Shown here: piece by piece, positions 45,605 through 59,100 of the stretch | Layout of the letters: each line of letters opens with the position of its first letter | Position numbering within the stretch: the stretch's first letter is position 1 | Source of the DNA: Galaxea fascicularis | Taxonomy: Eukaryota; Cnidaria; Anthozoa; Scleractinia; Euphylliidae | NCBI GenBank assembly: GCA_948470475.1 | Contig: OX419346.1 | Span: 2,585,231-2,649,230 of the forward strand | Length of the DNA stretch: 64,000 nucleotides | Direction: 5' to 3' | Program-made: the position numbers and the translations under genes | The notes under the pieces: generated by a model | What the model was told of the DNA's origin: nothing | The model's database searches: none | What the model saw: the letters and a program-made list of their open reading frames with translations, nothing else

Positions 45605-48600
45605 TTCAACATCATTTCTAGACTCCTCTTTGAACTAGGCAAACTTTCAGCCAAATTCCAAATTTGACCCAAAACTGGCCAAAAGCATGGGTTAACCCCT
45701 TTGGGTTTTGGTCAAAATTTCAACTTTGCTGAAATCTTGCACGCAGCTCAACTAACAAGAGAAATAATGTTTTGGGATTTTTTAGAAGCATTTCAACGTC
45801 ATTTCTAGACTCCTCTTTGAACTAGGCAAACTTTCAGCCAAATTCCAAATTTGACCCAAAACTGGCCAAAAGCATGGGTTAACCCCTTTGGGTTTTGGTC
45901 AAAATTTCAACTTTGCTGAAATCTTGCACACAGCTCAAATAAGAAGAGAAATAATGTTTTGGGAGTTTTTAGAAGCATTTCAACATCATTTCTAGACTCC
46001 TCTTTGAACTAGCCAAACTTTCAGCCAAATTCCAAATTTGAGCCAAAACTGGCCAAAAGCATGGGTTAACCCCGTTGGGTTTTGGTCAAAATTTCAACTT
46101 TGCTGAAATCTTGCACACAGCTCAAATAAGAAGAGAAATAATGTTTTGGGAGTTTTTAGAAGCATTTCAACATCATTTCTAGACTCCTCTTTGAACTAGG
46201 CAAACTTTCAGCCAAATTCCAAATTTGACCCAAAACTGGCCAAAAGCATGGGTTTTGGTCAAAATTTCAACTTTGCTGAAATCTTGCACACAGCTAAAAT
46301 AAGAAGAGAAATAATGTTTTGGGAGTTTTTAGAAGCATTTCAACATCATTTCTAGACTCCTCTTTGAACTAGGCAAACTTTCAGCCAAATTCCAAATTTG
46401 ACCCAAAACTGGCCAAAAGCATGGGTTTTGGTCAAAATTTCAACTTTGCTGAAATCTTGCACACAGCTCAAATAAGAAGAGAAATAATGTTTTGGGAGTT
46501 TTTAGAAGCATTTCAACATCATTTCTAGACTCCTCTTTGAACTAGGCAAACTTTTAGCCAAATTCCAAATTTGACCCAAAACTGGCCAAAAGCATGGGTT
46601 AACCCCTTTGGGTTTTGGTCAAAATTTCAACTTTGCTGAAATCTTGCACACAGCTCAAATAAGAAGAGAAATAATGTTTTGGGAGTTTTTAGAAGGATTT
46701 CAACGTCATTTCTAGACTCCTCTTTGAACTAGGCAAACTTTCAGCCAAATTCCAAATTTGAGCCAAAACTGGCCAAAAGCATGGGTTAACCCCTTTGGGT
46801 TTTGGTCAAAATTTCAACTTTGCTGAAATCTTGCACACAGCTCAAATAAGAAGAGAAATAATGTTTTGGGAGTTTTTAGAAGCATTTCAACATCATTTCT
46901 AGACTCCTCTTTGAACTAGGCAAACTTTCAGCCAAATTCCAAATTTAACCCAAAACTGGCCAAAAGCATGGGTTAACCCCTTTGGGTTTTGGTCAAAATT
47001 TCAACTTTGCTGAAATCTTGCACACAGCTCAAATAAGAAGAGAAATAATGTTTTGGGAGTTTTTAGAAGCATTTCAACATCATTTCTAGACTCCTCTTTG
47101 AACTAGGCAAACTTTCAGCCAAATTCCAAAACCCTTTGGGTTTTGGTCAAAATTTCAACTTTGCTGAAATCTTGCACACAGCTCAAATAAGAAGAGAAAT
47201 AATGTTTTGGGAGTTTTTAGAAGCATTTCAACATCATTTCTAGACTCCTCTTTGAACTAGGCAAACTTTCAGCCAAATTCAAAATTTGACCCATAACTGG
47301 CCAAAAGCATGGGTTAACCCCTTTGGGTTTTGGTCAAAATTTCAACTTTGCTGAAATCTTGCACACAGCTCAAATAAGAAGAGAAATAATGTTTTGGGAG
47401 TTTTTAGAAGCATTTCAACATCATTTCTAGACTCCTCTTTGAACTAGGCAAACTTTCAGCCAAATTCCAAATTTGAGCCAAAACTGGCCAAAACCATGGG
47501 TTAACCCCTTTGGGTTTTGGTCAAAATTTCAACTTTGCTGAAATCTTGCACACAGCTCAAATAAGAAGAGAAATAATGTTTTGGGAGTTTTTAGAAGCAT
47601 TTCAACATCATTTCTAGACTCCTCTTTGAACTAGGCAAACTTTCAGCCAAATTCCAAATTTGACCCAAAACTGGCCAAAAGCATGGGTTAACCCCTTTGG
47701 GTTTTGGTCAAAATTTCAACTTTGCTGAAATCTTGCACACAGCTCAAATAAGAAGAGAAATAATGTTTTGGGAGTTTTTAGAAGCATTTCAACATCATTT
47801 CTAGACTCCTCTTTGAACTAGGCAAACTTTCAGCCAAATTCCAAATTTGACCCAAAACTGGCCAAAAGCATGGGTTAACCCCTTTGGGTTTTGGTCAAAA
47901 TTTCAACTTTGCTGAAATCTTGCAAACAGCTCAAATAAGAAGAGAAATAATGTTTTGGGAGTTTTTAGAAGCATTTCAACATCATTGCTAGACTCCTCTT
48001 TGAACTAGGCAAACTTTCAGCCAAATTCCAAATTTGACCCAAAACTGGCCAAAAGCATGGGTTAACCCCGTTGGGTTTTGGTCAAAATTTCAACTTTGCT
48101 GAAATCTTGCACACAGCTCAAATAAGAAGAGAAATAATGTTTTGGGAGTTTTTAGAAGCATTTCAACATCATTTCTAGACTCCTCTTTGAACTAGGCAAA
48201 CTTTCAGCCAAATTCCAAATTTGACCCAAAACTGGCCAAAAGCATGGGTTAACCCCTTTGGGTTTTGGTCAAAATTTCAACTTTGCTGAAATCTTGCACA
48301 CAGCTCAAATAAGAAGAGAAATAATGTTTTGGGAGTTTTTAGAAGCATTTCAACATCATTTCTAGACTCCTCTTTGAACTAGGCAAACTTTCAGCCAAAT
48401 TCCAAATTTGACCCAAAACTGGCCAAAAGCATGGGTTAACCCCTTTGGGTTTTGGTCAAAATTTCAACGTTGCTGAAATCTTGCAAACAGCTCAAATAAG
48501 AAGAGAAATAATGTTTTGGGAGTTTTTAGAAGCATTTCAACATCATTTCTAGACTCCTCTTTGAACTAGGCAAACTTTCAGCCAAATTCCAAATTTGACC

Positions 48601-50115
48601 CAAAACTGGCCAAAAACATAGGTTAACCCCTTTGGGTTTTGGTCAAAATTTCAACTTTGCTGAAATCTTGCACACAGCTCAAATAAGAAGAGAAATAATG
48701 TTTTGGGAGTTTTTAGAAGCATTTCAACATCATTTCTAGACTCCTCTTTGAATTAGGCAAAGTTTTAGCCAAATTTCAAATTTGACCCAAAACTGGCCAA
48801 AAGCATGGGTTAACCCCTTTGGGTTTTGGTCAAAATTTCAACTTTGCTGAAATCTTGCACACAGCTCAAATAAGAAGAGAAATAATGTTTTGGGAGTTTT
48901 TAGAAGCATTTCAACATCATTTCTAGACTCCTCTTTGAACTAGGCAAACTTTCAGCCAAATTCCAAATTTGACCCAAAACTGTCCAAAAGCATGGGTTAA
49001 CCCCTTTGGGTTTTGGTCAAAATTTCAACTTTGCTGAAATCTTGCACACAGCTCAAAAAAGAAGAGAAATAATGTTTTGGCAATTTTTAGAAGCATTTCA
49101 ACATCATTTCTAGACTCCTCTTTGAAGTAGGCAAACTTTCAGCCAAATTCCAAATTTGACCCAAAACTGTCTAAAAGCATGGGTTAACCCCTTTGGGTTT
49201 TGGTCAAAATTTCAACTTTGCTGAAATCTTGCACACAGCTCAAATAGGAAGAGAAATAATGTTTTGGGAGTTTTTAGAAGCATTTCAACATCATTTCTAG
49301 ACTCCTCTTTGAACTAGGCAAACTTTCAGCCAAATTCCAAATTTGACCCAAAACTGGCCAAAAGCATGGGTTAACCCCTTTGGGTTTTGGTCAAAATTTC
49401 AACGTTGCTGAAATCTTGCAAACAGCTCAAATAAGAAGAGAAATAATGTTTTGGGAGTTTTTAGAAGCATTTCAACATCATTTCTAGACTCCTCTTTGAA
49501 CTAGGCAAACTTTCAGCCAAATTCCAAATTTCAGCCAAAACTGGCCAAAAGCATGGGTTAACCCCTTTGGGTTTTGGTCAAAATTTCAACTTTGCTGAAA
49601 TCTTGGAAACAGCTCAAATAAGAAGAGAAATAATGTTTTGGGAGTTTTTAGAAGCATTTCAACATCATTTCTAGACTCCTCTTTGAACTAGGCAAACTTT
49701 CAGCCAAATTCCAAATTTGACCCAAAACTGGCCAAAAGCATGGGTTAACCCCTTTGGGTTTTGGTCACAATTTCAACTTTGCTGAAATCTTGCACACAGC
49801 TCAAATAAGAAGAGAAATAATGTTTTGGGAGTTTTTAGAAGCATTTCAACATCATTTCTAGACTCCTCTTTGAACTAGGCAAACTTTCAGCCAAATTCCA
49901 AATTTGACCCAAAACTGGCCAAAAGCATGGGTTAACCCCTTTGGGTTTTGGTCAAAATTTCAACTTTGCTGAAATCTTGCACACAGCTCAAATAAGAAAA
50001 GAAATAATGTTTTGGGAGTTTTTAGAAGCATTTCAACATCATTTCTAGACTCCTCTTTGAACTAGGCAAACTTTCAGCCAAATTCCAAATTTGACCCAAA
50101 ACTGGCCAAAAGCAT
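45605..50115 (+). repeat. higher-order repeat unit 2, copy 2
   Basis: Second copy of the block above. Between about 48.5 and 48.9 kb it has one extra full monomer (with AAAAACATAGG and AATTAGGCAAAGTTTTAGCC), or copy 1 has lost one; copy 1 at that place has a 173-bp monomer and a small deletion (AGATATAATG at 44092). Confidence 0.85.
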
Positions 50116-53100
50116 GGGTTAACCCATTTGGGTTTTGGTCAAAATTTCAACTTTGCTGAAATCTTGCAAACAGCTCAAATAAGAAGAGAAATAATGTTTT
50201 GGGAGTTTTTAGAAGCATTTCAACATCATTTCTAGACTCCTCTTTGAACTAGGCAAACTTTCAGCCAAATTCCAAATTTGACCCATAACTGGCCAAAAGC
50301 ATGGGTTAACCCCTTTGGGTTTTGGTCAAAATTTCAACTTTGCTGAAATCTTGCACACAGCTCAAATAAGAAGAGAAATAATGTTTTGGGAGTTTTTAGA
50401 AGCATTTCAACATCATTTCTAGACTCCTCTTTGAACTAGGCAAACTTTCAGCCAAATTCCAAATTTGACCCAAAACTGGCCAAAAGCATGGGTTAACCCC
50501 TTTGGGTTTTGGTCAAAATTTCAACTTTGCTGAAATCTTGCACACAGCTCAAATAAGAAGAGAAATAATGTTTTGGGAGTTTTTAGAAGCATTTCAACAT
50601 CATTTCTAGACTCCTCTTTGAACTAGGCAAACTTTCAGCCAAATTCCAAATTTGACCCAAAACTGGCCAAAAGCATGGGTTAACCCCTTTGGGTTTTGGT
50701 CAAAATTTCAACTTTGCTGAAATCTTGCAAACAGCTCAAATAAGAAGAGAAATAATGTTTTGGGAGTTTTTAGAAGCATTTCAACATCATTTCTAGACTC
50801 CTCTTTGAACTAGGCAAACTTTCAGCCAAATTCCAAATTTGACCCAAAACTGGCCAAAAGCATGGGTTAACCCCTTTGGGTTGTGGTCAAAATTTCAACT
50901 TTGCTGAAATCTTGCACACAGCTCAAATAAGAAGAGAAATAATGTTTTGGGAGTTTTTAGAAGCATTTCAACATCATTTCTAGACTCCTCTTTGAACTAG
51001 GCAAACTTTCAGCCAAATTCCAAATTTGACCCAAAACTATCCAAAAGCATGGGTTAACCCCTTTGGGTTTTGGTCAAAATTTCAACGTTGCTGAAATCTT
51101 GCAAACAGCTCAAATAAGAAGAGAAATAATGTTTTGGGAGTTTTTAGAAGCATTTCAACATCATTTCTAGACTCCTCTTTGAACTAGGCAAACTTTCAGC
51201 CAAATTCCAAATTTGACCCAAAACTGTCCAAAAGCATGGGTTAACCCCTTTGGGTTTTGGTCAAAATTTCAACTTTGCTGAAATCTTGCACACAGCTCAA
51301 ATAAGAAGAGAAATAATGTTTTCGGAGTTTTTAGAAGGATTTCAACATCATTTCTAGACTCCTCTTTGAACTAGGCAAACTTTCAGCCAAATTCCAAATT
51401 TGACCCAAAACTGGCCAAAAGCATGGGTTAACCCCTTTGGGTTTTGGTCAAAATTTCAACGTTGCTGAAATCTTGCACACAGCTCAAATAAGAAGAGAAA
51501 TAATGTTTTGGGAGTTTTTAGAAGCATTTCAACATCATTTCTAGACTCCTCTTTGAACTAGGCAAACTTTCAGCCAAATTCCAAATATGACCCAAAACTG
51601 GCCAAAAGCATGGGTTAACCTCTTTGGGTTTTGGTCAAAATTTCAACTTTGCTGAAATCTTGCACACAGCTCAAATAAGAAGAGAAATAATGTTTTGGGA
51701 GTTTTTAGAAGCATTTCAACATCATTTCTAGACTCCTCTTTGAACTAGGCAAACTTTCAGCCAAATTCCAAATTTGACCCAAAACTGGCCAAAAGCATGG
51801 GTTAACCCCTTTGGGTTTTGGTCAAAATTTCAACTTTGCTGAAATCTTGCACACAGCTCAAATAAGAAGAGAAATAATGTTTTGGGAGTTTTTAGAAGCA
51901 TTTCAACATCATTTCTAGACTCCTCTTTGAACTAGGCAAACTTTCAGCCAAATTCCAAATTTGACCCAAAACTGGCCAAAAGCATGGGTTAACCCCTTTG
52001 GGTTTTGGTCAAAATTTCAACTTTGCTGAAATCTTGCACACAGCTCAAATAAGAAGAGAAATAATGTTTTGGGAGTTTTTAGAAGCATTTCAACATCATT
52101 TCTAGACTCCTCTTTGAACTAGGCAAACTTTCAGCCAAATTCCAAATTTGACCCAAAACTGGCCAAAAGCATGGGTTAACCCCTTTGGGTTTTGGTCAAA
52201 ATTTCAACTTTGCTGAAATCTTGCACACAGCTCAAATAAGAAGAGAAATAATGTTTTGGGAGTTTTTAGAAGCATTTCAACATCATTTCTAGACTCCTCT
52301 TTGAACTAGGCAAACTTTCAGCCAAATTCCAAATTTGACCCAAAACTGGCCAAAAGCATGGGTTAACCCCTTTGGGTTTTGGTCAAAATTTCAACGTTGC
52401 TGAAATCTTGCACACAGCTCAAATAAGAAGAGAAAAAATGTTTTGGGAGTTTTTAGAAGCATTTCAACATCATTTCTAGACTCCTCTTTGAACTAGGCAA
52501 ACTTTCAGCCAAATTCCAAATTTGACCCAAAACTGGCCAAAAGCATGGGTTAACCCCTTTGGGTTTTGGTCAAAATTTCAACGTTGCTGAAATCTTGCAA
52601 ACAGCTCAAATAAGAAGAGAAATAATGTTTTGGGAGTTTTTAGAAGCATTTCAACATCATTTCTAGACTCCTCTTTGAACTAGGCAAACTTTCAGCCAAA
52701 TTCCAAATTTGACCCAAAACTGGCCAAAAGCATGGGTTAACCCCTTTGGGTTTTGGTCAAAATTTCAACTTTGCTGAAATCTTGGAAACAGCTCAAATAA
52801 GAAGAGAAATAATGTTTTGGGAGTTTTTAGAAGCATTTCAACATCATTTCTAGACTCCTCTTTGAACTAGGCAAACTTTCAGCCAAATTCCAAATTTGAC
52901 CCAAAACTGGCCAAAAGCATGGGTTAACCCCTTTGGGTTTTGGTCAAAATTTCAACTTTGCTGAAATCTTGCACACAGCTCAAATAAGAAGAGAAATAAT
53001 TTTTTGGGAGTTTTTAGAAGCATTTCAACATCATTTCTAGACTCCTCTTTGAACTAGGCAAACTTTCAGCCAAATTCCAAATTTGACCCAAAACTGGCCA

Positions 53101-56100
53101 AAAGCATGGGTTAACCCCTTTGGGTTTTGGTCAAAATTTCAACGTTGCTGAAATCTTGCACACAGCTCAAATAAGAAGAGAAATAATGTTTTGGGAGTTT
53201 TTAGAAGCATTTCAACATCATTTCTAGACTCCTCTTTGAACTAGGCAAACTTTCAGCCAAATTCCAAATTTGACCCAAAACTGGCCAAAAGCATGGGTTA
53301 ACCCCTTTGGGTTTTGGTCAAAATTTCAACTTTGCTGAAATCTTGCACACAGCTCAAATAAGAAGAGAAATAATGTTTTGGGAGTTTTTAGAAGCATTTC
53401 AACATCATTTCTAGACTCCTCTTTGAACTAGGCAAACTTTCAGCCAAATTCCAAATTTGACCCAAAACTGGCCAAAAGCATGGGTTAACCCCTTTGGGTT
53501 TTGGTCAAAATTTCAACTTTGCTGAAATCTTGCACACAGCTCAAATAAGAAGAGAAATAATGTTTTGGGAGTTTTTAGAAGCATTTCAACATCATTTCTA
53601 GACTCCTCTTTGAACTAGGCAAACTTTCAGCCAAATTCCAAATTTGACCCAAAACTGGCCAAAAGCATGGGTTAACCCCTTTGGGTTTTGGTCAAAATTT
53701 CAACGTTGCTGAAATCTTGCACACAGCTCAAATAAGAAGAGAAATAATGTTTTGGGAGTTTTTAGAAGCATTTCAACATCATTTCTAGACTCCTCTTTGA
53801 ACTAGGCAAACTTTCAGCCAAATTCCAAATTTGACCCAAAACTGGCCAAAAGCATGGGTTAACCCCTTTGGGTTTTGGTCAAAATTTCAACTTTGCTGAA
53901 ATCTTGCACACAGCTCAAATAAGAAGAGAAATAATGTTTTGGGAGTTTTTAGAAGCATTTCAACATCATTTCTAGACTCCTCTTTGAACTAGGCAAACTT
54001 TCAGCCAAATTCCAAATTTGACCCAAAACTGGCCAAAAGCATGGGTTAACCCCTTTGGGTTTTGGTCAAAATTTCAACTTTGCTGAAATCTTGCACACAG
54101 CTCAAATAAGAAGAGAAATAATGTTTTGGGAGTTTTTAGAAGCATTTCAACATCATTTCTAGACTCCTCTTTGAACTAGGCAAACTTTCAGCCAAATTCC
54201 AAATTTGACCCAAAACTGGCCAAAAGCATGGGTTAACCCCTTTGGGTTTTGGTCAAAATTTCAACGTTGCTGAAATCTTGCACACAGCTCAAATAAGAAG
54301 AGAAATAATGTTTTGGGAGTTTTTAGAAGCATTTCAACATCATTTCTAGACTCCTCTTTGAACTAGGCAAACTTTCAGCCAAATTCCAAATTTGACCCAA
54401 AACTGGCCAAAAGCATGGGTTAACCCCTTTGGGTTTTGGTCAAAATTTCAACTTTGCTGAAATCTTGCACACAGCTCAAATAAGAAGAGAAATAATGTTT
54501 TGGGAGTTTTTAGAAGCATTTCAACATCATTTCTAGACTCCTCTTTGAACTAGGCAAACTTTCAGCCAAATTCCAAATTTGACCCAAAACTGGCCAAAAG
54601 CATGGGTTAACCCCTTTGGGTTTTGGTCAAAATTTCAACTTTGCTGAAATCTTGCACACAGCTCAAATAAGAAGAGAAATAATGTTTTGGGAGTTTTTAG
54701 AAGCATTTCAACATCATTTCTAGACTCCTCTTTGAACTAGGCAAACTTTCAGCCAAATTCCAAATTTGACCCAAAACTGGCCAAAAGCATGGGTTAACCC
54801 CTTTGGGTTTTGGTCAAAATTTCAACTTTGCTGAAATCTTGCAAACAGCTCAAATAAGAAGAGAAATAATGTTTTGGGAGTTTTTAGAAGCATTTCAACA
54901 TCATTGCTAGACTCCTCTTTGAACTAGGCAAACTTTCAGCCAAATTCCAAATTTGACCCAAAACTGGCCAAAAGCATGGGTTAACCCCTTTGGGTTTTGG
55001 TCAAAATTTCAACTTTGCTGAAATCCTGCACACAGCTCAAATAAGAAGAGAAAAAATGTTTTGGGAGTTTTTAGAAGCATTTCAACATCATTTCTAGACT
55101 CCTCTTTGAACTAGGCAAACTTTCAGCCAAATTCCAAATTTGACCCAAAACTGGCCAAAAGCATGGGTTAACCCCTTTGGGTTTTGGTCAAAATTTCAAC
55201 TTTGCTGAAATCTTGCACACAGCTCAAATAAGAAGAGAAATAATGTTTTGGGAGTTTTTAGAAGCATTTCAACATCATTTCTAGACTCCTCTTTGAACTA
55301 GGCAAACTTTCAGCCAAATTCCAAATTTGACCCAAAACTGGCCAAAAGCATGGGTTAACCCCTTTGGGTTTTGGTCAAAATTTCAACTTTGCTGAAATCT
55401 TGCACACAGCTCAAATAAGAAGAGAAATAATGTTTTGGGAGTTTTTAGAAGCATTTCAACATCATTGCTAGACTCCTCTTTGAACTAGGCAAACTTTCAG
55501 CCAAATTCCAAATTTGACCCAAAACTGGCCAAAAGCATGGGTTAACCCCTTTGGGTTTTGGTCAAAATTTCAACTTTGCTGAAATCTTGCACACAGCTCA
55601 AATAAGAAGAGAAATAATGTTTTGGGAGTTTTTAGAAGCATTTCAACATCATTTCTAGACTCCTCTTTGAACTAGGCAAACGTTCAGCCAAATTCCAAAT
55701 TTGACCCAAAACTGGCCAAAAGCATGGGTTAACCCCTTTGGGTTTTGGTCAAAATTTCAACTTTGCTGAAATCTTGCACACAGCTCAAATAAGAAGAGAA
55801 ATAATGTTTTGGGAGTTTTTAGAAGCATTTCAACATCATTTCTAGACTCCTCTTTGAACTAGGCAAACTTTCAGCCAAATTCCAAATTTGACCCAAAACT
55901 GGCCAAAAGCATGGGTTAACCCCTTTGGGTTTTGGTCAAAATTTCAACTTTGCTGAAATCTTGCACACAGCTCAAATAAGAAGAGAAATAATGTTTTGGG
56001 AGTTTTTAGAAGCATTTCAACATCATTTCTAGACTCCTCTTTGAACTAGGCAAACTTTCAGCCAAATTCCAAATTTGACCCAAAACTGGCCAAAAGCATG

Positions 56101-59100
56101 GGTTAACCCCTTTGGGTTTTGGTCAAAATTTCAACGTTGCTGAAATCTTGCACACAGCTCAAATAAGAAGAGAAATAATGTTTTGGGAGTTTTTAGAAGC
56201 ATTTCAACATCATTTCTAGACTCCTCTTTGAACTAGGCAAACTTTCGGCCAAATTCCAAATTTGACCCAAAACTGGCCAAAAGCATGGGTTAGCCCCTTT
56301 GGGTTTTGGTCAAAATTTCAACTTTGCTGAAATCTTGCACACAGCTCAAATAAGAAGAGAAATAATGTTTTGGGAGTTTTTAGAAGCATTTCAACATCAT
56401 TTCTAGACTCCTCTTTGAACTAGGCAAACTTTCAGCCAAATTCCAAATTTGACCCAAAACTGGCCAAAAGCATGGGTTAACCCCTTTGGGTTTTGGTCAA
56501 AATTTCAACTTTGCTGAAATCTTGCACACAGCTCAAATAAGAAGAGAAATAATGTTTTGGGAGTTTTTAGAAGCATTTCAACATCATTTCTAGACTCCTC
56601 TTTGAACTAGGCAAACTTTCAGCCAAATTCCAAATTTGACCCAAAACTGGCCAAAAGCATGGGTTAACCCCTTTGGGTTTTGGTCAAAATTTCAACTTTG
56701 CTGAAATCTTGCACACAGCTCAAATAAGAAGAGAAATAATGTTTTGGGAGTTTTTAGAAGCATTTCAACATCATTTCTAGACTCCTCTTTGAACTAGGCA
56801 AACTTTCAGCCAAATTCCAAATTTGACCCAAAACTGGCCAAAAGCATGGGTTAACCCCTTTGGGTTTTGGTCAAAATTTCAACTTTGCTGAAATCTTGCA
56901 CACAGCTCAAATAAGAAGAGAAATAATGTTTTGGGAGTTTTTAGAAGCATTTCAACATCATTTCTAGACTCCTCTTTGAACTAGGCAAACTTTCAGCCAA
57001 ATTCCAAATTTGACCCAAAACTGGCCAAAAGCATGGGTTAACCCCTTTGGGTTTTGGTCAAAATTTCAACGTTGCTGAAATCTTGCACACAGCTCAAATA
57101 AGAAGAGAAATAATGTTTTTGGAGTTTTTAGAAGCATTTCAACATCATTTCTAGACTCCTCTTTGAACTAGGCAAACTTTCAGCCAAATTCCAAATTTGA
57201 CCCAAAACTGGCCAAAAGCATGGGTTAACCCCTTTGGGTTTTGGTCAAAATTTCAACTTTGCTGAAATCTTGCACACAGCTCAAATAAGAAGAGAAATAA
57301 TGTTTTGGGAGTTTTTAGAAGCATTTCAACATCATTTCTAGACTCCTCTTTGAACTAGGCAAACTTTCAGCCAAATTCCAAATTTGACCCAAAACTGGCC
57401 AAAAGCATGGGTTAACCCCTTTGGGTTTTGGTCAAAATTTCAACGTTGCTGAAATCTTGCACACAGCTCAAATAAGAAGAGAAATAATGTTTTGGGAGTT
57501 TTTAGAAGCATTTCAACATCATTTCTAGACTCCTCTTTGAACTAGGCAAACTTTCAGCCAAATTCCAAATTTGACCCAAAACTGGCCAAAAGCATGGGTT
57601 AACCCCTTTGGGTTTTGGTCAAAATTTCAACTTTGCTGAAATCTTGCAAACAGCTCAAATAAGAAGAGAAATAATGTTTTGGGAGTTTTTAGAAGCATTT
57701 CAACATCATTTCTAGACTCCTCTTAGAACTAGGCAAACTTTCAGCCAAATTCCAAATTTGACCCAAAACTGGCCAAAAGCATGGGTTAACCCCTTTGGGT
57801 TTTGGTCAAAATTTCAACGTTGCTGAAATCTTGCAAACAGCTCAAATAAGAAGAGAAATAATGTTTTGGGAGTTTTTAGAAGCATTTCAACATCATTTCT
57901 AGACTCCTCTTTGAACTAGGCAAACTTTCGGCCAAATTCCAAATTTGACCCAAAACTGGCCAAAAGCATGGGTTAACCCCTTTGGGTTTTGGTCAAAATT
58001 TCAACTTTGCTGAAATCTTGCCCACAGCTCAAATAAGAAGAGAAATAATGTTTTGGGAGTTTTTAGAAGCATTTCAACATCATTTCTAGACTCCTCTTTG
58101 AACTAGGCAAAGTTTCGGCCAAATTCCAAATTTGACCCAAAACTGGCCAAAAGCATGGGTTAACCCCTTTGGGTTTTGGTCAAAATTTCAACTTTGCTGA
58201 AATCTTGCACACAGCTCAAATAAGAAGAGAAAAAATGTCTTGGGAGTTTTTAGAAGCATTTCAACATCATTTCTAGACTCCTCTTTGAACTAGGCAAACT
58301 TTCAGCCAAATTCCAAATTTGACCCAAAACTGGCCAAAAGCATGGGTTAACCCCTTTGGGTTTTGGTCAAAATTTCAACTTTGCTGAAATCTTGCACACA
58401 GCTCAAATAAGAAGAGAAATAATGTTTTGGGAGTTTTTAGAAGCATTTCAACATCATTTCTAGACTCCTCTTTGAACTAGGCAAACTTTCAGCCAAATTC
58501 CAAATTTGACCCAAAACTGGCCAAAAGCATGGGTTAACCCCTTTGGGTTTTGGTCAAAATTTCAACGTTGCTGAAATCTTGCACACAGCTCAAATAAGAA
58601 GAGAAAAAATGTTTTGGGAGTTTTTAGAAGCATTTCAACATCATTTCTAGACTCCTCTTTGAACTAGGCAAACTTTCAGCCAAATTCCAAATTTGACCCA
58701 AAACTGGCCAAAAGCATGGGTTAACCCCTTTGGGTTTTGGTCAAAATTTCAACGTTGCTGAAATCTTGCAAACAGCTCAAATAAGAAGAGAAATAATGTT
58801 TTGGGAGTTTTTAGAAGCATTTCAACATCATTTCTAGACTCCTCTTTGAACTAGGCAAACTTTCAGCCAAATTCCAAATTTGACCCAAAACTGGCCAAAA
58901 GCATGGGTTAACCCCTTTGGGTTTTGGTCAAAATTTCAACGTTGCTGAAATCTTGCACACAGCTCAAATAAGAAGAGAAATAATGTTTTGGGAGTTTTTA
59001 GAAGCATTTCAACATCATTTCTAGACTCCTCTTTGAACTAGGCAAACTTTCAGCCAAATTCCAAATTTGACCCAAAACTGGCCAAAAGCATGGGTTAACC

